A DNA stretch of 10,107 nucleotides from Acidobacteriota bacterium (lineage in GTDB: Bacteria; Acidobacteriota; Terriglobia; Terriglobales; Acidobacteriaceae): contig JAJXXG010000493.1 of the NCBI GenBank assembly GCA_021781255.1, positions 1 to 10,107 on the forward strand. Direction: 5' to 3'. Shown here piece by piece: positions 6,019-10,107 of the stretch; position 1 is the first letter of the stretch, and every line of letters begins with the position of its first letter. A model generated the notes under the pieces. The model was not told the origin of the DNA, made no database searches, and saw only the letters and a list, made by a program, of their open reading frames with translations. The translations under genes and the position numbers were made by a program.

Positions 6019-7725
6019 ATGACGAACGCAAATCCGGAAAGCCAGGACACACGCACACTCTCCAACTTTCTTCGCGATCAGATTGCCGAGGATGTGCGCA
6101 CCCAGAAGTACGGCGACGCCCAGGTGCAGACGCGCTTTCCTCCGGAGCCGAACGGCTATCTCCACATTGGCCATGCCAAGGCCATCTGCATTGACTTTGG
6201 TCTTGCCGACGAGTTTGGCGGCAAGACCAACCTGCGCTTTGATGACACGAATCCCGAGAAGGAAGAGCAGGAATATGTGGATTCCATCCAGGCGGACGTG
6301 CGCTGGCTGGGCTTTGAGTGGGACCGGCTGTGCTATGCCTCAGACTATTTTGGCCAGCTCTACGAGTGGGCTTTGCAACTGATCAAAGCGGGCAAGGCGT
6401 ACGTGGACGACCTGACGGCCGAGGAGATTCGCCAGCATCGCGGCACGCTGACCGAGCCGGGCAAGGACAGCCCGTATCGCAATCGCACGGTGGAGGAGAA
6501 CCTCGACCTGTTTGTGCGCATGAAGAACGGCGAGTTCCCGGACGGGAGCCGCGTGCTGCGCGCCAGGATCGACATGGCCTCGCCGAACCTGAACATGCGC
6601 GACCCGGTGATGTACCGGATATTGCATGCGACGCATCACCGCACGGGCGACGACTGGTGCATCTACCCGATGTACGACTTTGCGCACGGGCAGTCGGACT
6701 CGATCGAGCGCGTGACGCACTCGATGTGCACGCTTGAGTTTGCGGACCATCAGCCGCTGTATCGCTGGTACATTGAGCAGCTCGGCATATTTCCTTCGCA
6801 GCAGATTGAGTTTGACCGGCTGAACCTGACTTACACGCTGCTGAGCAAGCGCAAGCTGCTGCAACTGGTGCAGGAGAAGCGCGTGAGCGGGTGGGACGAT
6901 CCGCGCATGCCTACCATCTCCGGCATTCGCCGCCGGGGCTTTACGCCGGAGGCGATTCGCGCTTTCTGCGCGGCGATCGGCGCCTCGCGCACGAACGGGA
7001 CGACAGACATTGAAATGCTGGAGCACTTCCAGCGCGACGACCTGAACCGCCGCGCGCGGCGCGCCATGGCCGTGCTGCGCCCGCTGAAGCTGGTGATCGA
7101 AAACTATCCCGAGGGGCAGGAAGAGTTCTTCGAGGTGGCGAACAATCCGGAGGACGCCGAGGCCGGGATGCGGCAGGTGCCGTTCACCCGCGAGCTCTAC
7201 ATTGAGCAGGACGACTTTCGCGAGGTGCCTCCGCCAAAGTACTTCCGCCTGTCGCCGGGCAAGGAGGTGCGCCTGCGCGGCGCATACTTTGTGACAGCGC
7301 AGAGCGTGGTGAAGGATGCGGGCGGCAACGTGGTGGAGGTGCACTGCACCTACGATCCGGCCAGCCGCGGCGGCAACTCTCCGGATGGCCGCAAGGTGAA
7401 GTCAACCATTCACTGGGTATCGGCCGCGCACGCCATTGGCGCGGAGATCCGGCTGTACGACAAGCTGTTCACCAAGGCGGACCCCGGCGACTTCGAGGAA
7501 GGCGAGAGCTTCCTGAGCAACCTGAACCCCGACTCGCTTGAGATTGTGACGGACGCACGGCTGGAGCCGTCGCTGGCCGGCGCGAAGGCGGGAGAGCGGT
7601 ACCAGTTTGAGCGCGTGGGCTACTTCTGCGTCGATCTCGACTCGACGCCGGAGAAGCTGGTGTTCAACCGCACGCTGCCGCTGAAGGACTCGTGGGCGAA
7701 GATTGAGAAGAAGGCGGGCGCGTAG
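6019..7725 (+). CDS. glnS: Glutaminyl-tRNA synthetase (GlnRS)
   Basis: Class Ib synthetase that charges tRNA-Gln directly with glutamine, bypassing the GatCAB route. It has 568 residues, close to E. coli GlnRS (about 550). The HIGH motif is in [17 protein letters not shown] (40-56), FDDTNPEKE at 74-82, [17 protein letters not shown] at 219-235 and the KMSKS-type LLSKRKL at 274-280. [16 protein letters not shown] (292-307) and the beta-barrel anticodon domain with [11 protein letters not shown] (401-411) and STIHWVSA (462-469) complete the fold. No GatB-like (YqeY) extension is present, unlike Deinococcus GlnRS. ATG 6019 is chosen (AGGA at 6007-6010). The open frame runs upstream to 5935 inside gltX, but those residues look non-native; GTG 5998 is an alternative. 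Confidence 0.97.
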   Translation: MTNANPESQDTRTLSNFLRDQIAEDVRTQKYGDAQVQTRFPPEPNGYLHIGHAKAICIDFGLADEFGGKTNLRFDDTNPEKEEQEYVDSIQADVRWLGFEWDRLCYASDYFGQLYEWALQLIKAGKAYVDDLTAEEIRQHRGTLTEPGKDSPYRNRTVEENLDLFVRMKNGEFPDGSRVLRARIDMASPNLNMRDPVMYRILHATHHRTGDDWCIYPMYDFAHGQSDSIERVTHSMCTLEFADHQPLYRWYIEQLGIFPSQQIEFDRLNLTYTLLSKRKLLQLVQEKRVSGWDDPRMPTISGIRRRGFTPEAIRAFCAAIGASRTNGTTDIEMLEHFQRDDLNRRARRAMAVLRPLKLVIENYPEGQEEFFEVANNPEDAEAGMRQVPFTRELYIEQDDFREVPPPKYFRLSPGKEVRLRGAYFVTAQSVVKDAGGNVVEVHCTYDPASRGGNSPDGRKVKSTIHWVSAAHAIGAEIRLYDKLFTKADPGDFEEGESFLSNLNPDSLEIVTDARLEPSLAGAKAGERYQFERVGYFCVDLDSTPEKLVFNRTLPLKDSWAKIEKKAGA

Positions 7726-7744
7726 AGCGGCGCGCTGGCGCTAC
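7722..7744. terminator. Possible shared hairpin between convergent glnS and the DsbD-like gene
   Basis: GTA (7722-7724) and GCG (7727-7729) can pair with TAC (7742-7744) and CGC (7739-7741) as a 6-bp stem with a 2-nt bulge and a 9-nt GC-rich loop. It contains both stop codons (TAG at 7723-7725 on the plus strand and at 7743-7741 on the minus strand). Only 15 bp separate the two converging genes. There is no T-run on either side, so it is a weak terminator candidate. Confidence 0.22.
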
Positions 7745-8244
7745 TTGCCGATGACGTCGATGGGGACGGTGACGGACTTGGGCGGCATGCACTCGTTGTT
7801 GTCGCAGGCCTGGTAGCGCAACTGCGCCTCGACGAGGTGGTTGCCGCGCTGGGCCACGATGCGCGCCTGAATGACGAACTCGCCGGTATATACGCTGAGC
7901 CGCGTTTTGGGATCGAGCGGCAGGGTGAAATCTTCGCCGGGCGGGTAGGTGGCGTTCTCAAGACGCACGCCGGAGGCCGTGGGGATGGACAGCGCGGTGG
8001 GGATGAGATAGCTGTCCCGGGGCGTGTGCGAGTTGATGTGCAGGCCCTGCGCCACGCGGAAGTGCAGCTCCACGGCGCTGGGCTTGCCGGCGGGCACGCT
8101 GACCTGCTCCGGAAAGAGATACTGGACGGCGTTGGTGCGCGTGAGGGAGCGGTTGGGCGCGTCGTTGAACAGCGGCAACTGCTGCTGCGCGACGAGGACC
8201 GGCGCGAGGCAGGCTGCGAAAACAGTGGCGAGGATGGTCTTCAC
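7741..8244 (-). CDS. Stand-alone DsbD N-terminal (alpha) domain protein, periplasmic thiol-redox
   Basis: 167 residues, exported: MKTILATVFAACLAPVLVAQ is a signal peptide with cleavage near 19-21. The rest is one immunoglobulin-like domain. LRYQACDNNECMPPKSVTVPI (142-162) matches the end of E. coli DsbD-alpha (YQGC...CYPPETKTVPL). C147 and C152 correspond to the redox pair C103/C109, here spaced by four residues rather than five. In DsbD this domain receives electrons from the membrane and gamma domains and passes them to periplasmic partners; here neither other domain is encoded. The GTG start overlaps the tlpA-like stop by 4 bp (GTGA), so the two are translationally coupled and probably partners, with the thioredoxin or a CcdA-type protein elsewhere supplying electrons. 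Redox role is inference from family. Confidence 0.85.
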   Translation of the reverse strand: MKTILATVFAACLAPVLVAQQQLPLFNDAPNRSLTRTNAVQYLFPEQVSVPAGKPSAVELHFRVAQGLHINSHTPRDSYLIPTALSIPTASGVRLENATYPPGEDFTLPLDPKTRLSVYTGEFVIQARIVAQRGNHLVEAQLRYQACDNNECMPPKSVTVPIDVIGK

Positions 8245-8873
8245 TTTCCAGCTCCCAATGCCTTGCGGATGTTGCCTTCCAGCTCGTCTTTGGAGGTGAG
8301 GCCGATCTGGGTGGCGACCACGGTGCCGTTGCGATCGAGGAAGAAGGACGTGGGCAGCTCGTCGAGGCCGCCGTAGGACTGGCTGAGCGAGTCCCCGTTG
8401 AGGAGCACGGGATAGGGGATGTGCATCTGCTGCACGGTGGCGGCGATCTGCTGCTTTTCTTCGGCGAGCTTCTGCTTGTCGTTCAGGTCCAGGTCGTCGG
8501 CGGAGATGCCGAGCACCTCAAAGCCCTGCGCGGCGTACTGGTTGCGCAGATCGATGATCCACGGGGTTTCAATCTTGCAGGGAGCGCACCAGGTGGCCCA
8601 GAAATTGATGAGCACGGCCTTGCCCTTGTAGCTGGAGAGGGAGACTTTTTTGCCGCTGAGGTCCTGCAGCGTAAAGTCCGGCGCGGGCTTGTTCATCAGC
8701 GGCGACAGGAACTGCGGCGCATCGGATGAGGTGGCGACCAGCTCGCCGCGGGCGACGGCAGCGGCGCGCAGTTCGGCGGCCTGCTTGCGATACTCCCAGT
8801 TGGCCCAGCCTGCCCAGGCAAAGGCTGCGAGCAGCAGCAGAACTACGGAGAGAACGACGGTGTTGCGCTTCAC
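8241..8873 (-). CDS. Membrane-anchored TlpA/ResA-like thiol-disulfide oxidoreductase
   Basis: 210 residues. An N-terminal signal anchor (KRNTVVLSVVLLLLAAFAWAGW, 2-23) is followed by a short linker and a thioredoxin-fold domain (about 58-207). It contains the PAPDFTLQDLSGKKVSLSSY start typical of the AhpC-TSA/TlpA group (63-82), the active site WCAPC with C96 and C99, GISADD at 122-127, and the cis-proline segment LPTSFF with P174. Such proteins sit on the outer face of the inner membrane and reduce or exchange disulfides, for example in cytochrome c maturation or sulfur metabolism. The GTG start at 8873 has AGAGG on the minus strand (8887-8883) at 9 bp. The stop overlaps the start of the DsbD-like gene, giving a two-gene operon. 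Which substrate it serves cannot be told. Confidence 0.9.
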   Translation of the reverse strand: MKRNTVVLSVVLLLLAAFAWAGWANWEYRKQAAELRAAAVARGELVATSSDAPQFLSPLMNKPAPDFTLQDLSGKKVSLSSYKGKAVLINFWATWCAPCKIETPWIIDLRNQYAAQGFEVLGISADDLDLNDKQKLAEEKQQIAATVQQMHIPYPVLLNGDSLSQSYGGLDELPTSFFLDRNGTVVATQIGLTSKDELEGNIRKALGAGK

Positions 8874-8896
8874 GGGGATGGACCTCTCTGCTCTTT

Positions 8897-8902
8897 ATTG
8901 TA
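8897..8902 (-). promoter_or_regulatory. Putative -10 box for the tlpA/dsbD-like operon
   Basis: On the minus strand this reads TACAAT, one mismatch from TATAAT, in the only A/T-rich spot of the divergent gap (8874-8966). It lies 23 bp upstream of the GTG at 8873, leaving room for a short leader with AGAGG. No good -35 is present at 16-18 bp. Confidence 0.4.
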
Positions 8903-8951
8903 CGAGCGCGGGCGCGTTGGCGCGAAACATGGGCGCAAGGGCGGAAGCTGA

Positions 8952-8957
8952 TACCAT
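8952..8957 (+). promoter_or_regulatory. Putative -10 box for kdsD, near-leaderless
   Basis: TACCAT within GATACCAT lies 9 bp before the kdsD ATG (8967), the same spacing as for ispD, with no Shine-Dalgarno sequence in between. No -35 is evident. The context GCGGAAGCTGATACCATC resembles GCGGCGAAACTGATAGCATC before gltX. Confidence 0.33.
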
Positions 8958-8966
8958 CAGAGACCG

Positions 8967-9962
8967 ATGGCTGGCACGAACGAGGAAGGCTGCTTGAAAC
9001 CGGCGGAACTGGTGCGAACGGAAGCCGCAGCGCTGGAGGCGCTGGCGGCACGGCTGGACGGCCCGATGGCCGCGGACTTTGACCGCGCCGTGGAGCTGGT
9101 GTTGCGCTGCGGCGCAGGCAACGGGCGCGTGGTGGTTACCGGCATGGGCAAGAGCGGCATTATTGCGCAGAAGATTGCTGCAACGCTGAGCTCGACCGGC
9201 AGCCCGGCGCTGTTTCTGCATCCGGCAGAGGCGGTGCACGGCGACCTGGGCGTGCTGATGCCGGGCGACGTGGTGATTGCCCTGTCTGCCAGCGGCGAGA
9301 CGGAGGAGATTCTGCGGCTGCTGGCCACGCTGAAGCGCAAGGGCGACGCGCTGGTGAGCTTCTGCTGCAATCTGCAATCGACGCTGGCCACGGCAAGCGA
9401 CGTGGCGCTGGACTGCGGGGTGGAGCGCGAGGCCTGCGGGCTGAACCTGGCTCCCACGGCGAGCACGACAGCGATGCTGGCGCTGGGCGATGCGCTGGCG
9501 ATTGCGGTGAGTTTGCGCAAGGGCTTTCGAGCCGAGGACTTTGCCGAGTTGCACCCCGGCGGCAAGCTGGGCAAGCAGCTGGCGCGGGTGCGCGACCTGA
9601 TGCACGCGGGTGAGGACGTGCCGGTGGTGAAGCCGGAGACGCCGATGACCGACGTGATCTACGAGATGTCGTCAAAGAAGCTGGGCATTACGACAGTGCA
9701 GGAGAATGGCAGACTGCGCGGCGTGATCAGCGACGGCGACCTGCGGCGGCTGCTGGAACGCGAAGGCGGCGCCGCGCTGAGCAAGACGGCAGGCGAGGCG
9801 ATGAATGCGCATCCCCGGACGATTGGCGTAAACGAACTGGCGGCAAAGGCTCTGGCGCTGCTGGAGGAGAGGAAGATTACCTCGCTGATTGTGGTGGATG
9901 CCGACGAGCGCGTGGAAGGTGTGGTGCACCTGCACGACCTGTGGGGCGTGGAGATGATTTGA
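8967..9962 (+). CDS. kdsD: Arabinose-5-phosphate isomerase, KdsD/KpsF family (SIS plus two CBS domains)
   Basis: Interconverts D-ribulose 5-phosphate and D-arabinose 5-phosphate, the first committed step toward Kdo for lipopolysaccharide; cytoplasmic, 331 residues, standard for the family. The SIS domain (about 38-190) has TGMGKSG (58-64), H91 in AVHGDLG and SASGETEE (107-114) with E111. The catalytic residues known from E. coli KdsD (K59, E111, E152, H193, metal ligand H88) correspond to K62, E111, E153, H196 in ELHPGGKLG, and H91. A tandem CBS pair follows (about 207-266 and 275-331) with MHAGEDVPVV and ISDGDLRR (254-261), then MNAHPRTIG and VHLHDLW (320-326). It could instead be a GutQ-type paralogue, but no sorbitol genes are nearby. 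It is divergent from the tlpA-like operon, 93 bp apart. Confidence 0.93.
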   Translation: MAGTNEEGCLKPAELVRTEAAALEALAARLDGPMAADFDRAVELVLRCGAGNGRVVVTGMGKSGIIAQKIAATLSSTGSPALFLHPAEAVHGDLGVLMPGDVVIALSASGETEEILRLLATLKRKGDALVSFCCNLQSTLATASDVALDCGVEREACGLNLAPTASTTAMLALGDALAIAVSLRKGFRAEDFAELHPGGKLGKQLARVRDLMHAGEDVPVVKPETPMTDVIYEMSSKKLGITTVQENGRLRGVISDGDLRRLLEREGGAALSKTAGEAMNAHPRTIGVNELAAKALALLEERKITSLIVVDADERVEGVVHLHDLWGVEMI

Positions 9963-9979
9963 AGGGCCCGGGGCTTTTT
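9962..9979 (+). terminator. Weak terminator candidate after kdsD
   Basis: AAGGGCC can fold back on GGCTTTT through a CGG loop, with two G-U pairs, and a T5 run (9975-9979) forms the right arm and tail. It starts at the last base of the kdsD stop codon. The stem is short and the loop minimal, so this is a weak call. Confidence 0.3.
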
Positions 9980-10040
9980 CCAGTCTACAAGGCGAGATAT
10001 GGGGTGCCCGGCTGGTGTTGGAGGTGCGGAAAGCAACCGC

Positions 10041-10076
10041 GGATCCTTCGACTCCCTTCGGTCGCTCAGGATGACA
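10041..10076. repeat. REP-like intergenic palindrome (CCTTCGACT...CTCAGGATGACA type)
   Basis: This 36-bp element begins GGATCCTTCGACTC and ends CGCTCAGGATGACA. ATCCT (10043-10047) pairs with AGGAT (10068-10072) and CGAC (10049-10052) with GTCG (10061-10064), an interrupted hairpin with an 8-nt loop. I recall short elements with these two halves recurring between genes in acidobacterial and some other bacterial genomes; only one copy is in this window, so repetition is not shown here. The rest of 9963-10107 has no open reading frame with gene character. Confidence 0.6.
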
Positions 10077-10107
10077 GAGGTCGGGTGGGGGTTGTGGTGA
10101 TGGAGTT

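Noticed and set aside
6340..7344. 334-codon minus-strand open frame inside glnS
   Set aside because: Same mirror-frame pattern opposite the intact GlnRS; no recognisable motif.

Overview
The window is GC-rich, densely packed bacterial chromosome. The repertoire points to a Gram-negative, probably a soil acidobacterium (Acidobacteriota, Terriglobia-like). It has the MEP isoprenoid pathway, an arabinose-5-phosphate isomerase for Kdo/LPS, periplasmic thiol-redox proteins, a bacterial GlnRS, a large seven-helix SpoIIE-type phosphatase, and a REP-like 'ATCCTTCGACT...AGGATGACA' element of a kind I associate with such genomes. The taxonomic call is inference from gene flavour. No phage, IS, CRISPR, rRNA or tRNA was found.

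Layout. (1) 1-309, minus: 5' part of tilS (tRNA-Ile lysidine synthase), cut by the window edge and divergent from (2) ispD, 392-1093. (3) ispF, 1207-1824, follows after a 113-bp gap holding an inverted repeat. Together ispD and ispF supply two of the MEP-pathway steps. (4) 1945-4065: membrane protein with a sugar-binding-like extracellular beta-sandwich, seven membrane helices and a cytoplasmic SpoIIE/RsbU-type PP2C domain, preceded by a good promoter and an A/T-rich element. (5) 4166-4468: two-helix membrane protein of unknown function. (6) gltX, 4511-5986, and glnS, 6019-7725: the two class Ib synthetases for Glu and Gln, back to back and probably co-transcribed. (7) On the minus strand, facing glnS: a membrane-anchored TlpA/ResA-like thioredoxin (8873-8241) overlapping by 4 bp a stand-alone DsbD N-terminal-domain protein (8244-7741), a two-gene periplasmic reductant module. 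(8) kdsD, 8967-9962, divergent from it. (9) 9963-10107: no gene, but a possible terminator and the REP-like palindrome.

Most of this is housekeeping. The points most worth a second look are: an IspF that keeps its metal and catalytic core but has lost the TGRGEG segment that builds the isoprenoid-diphosphate pocket at the trimer axis, and carries a tail of about 50 residues; the unusual ectodomain on the PP2C phosphatase; a DsbD-alpha domain encoded without its membrane transporter; and -10-like boxes lying only 6-9 bp before the start codons of tilS, ispD and kdsD, with no Shine-Dalgarno sequence, which suggests leaderless transcripts. I saw no clearly new multi-gene defence or mobile system.
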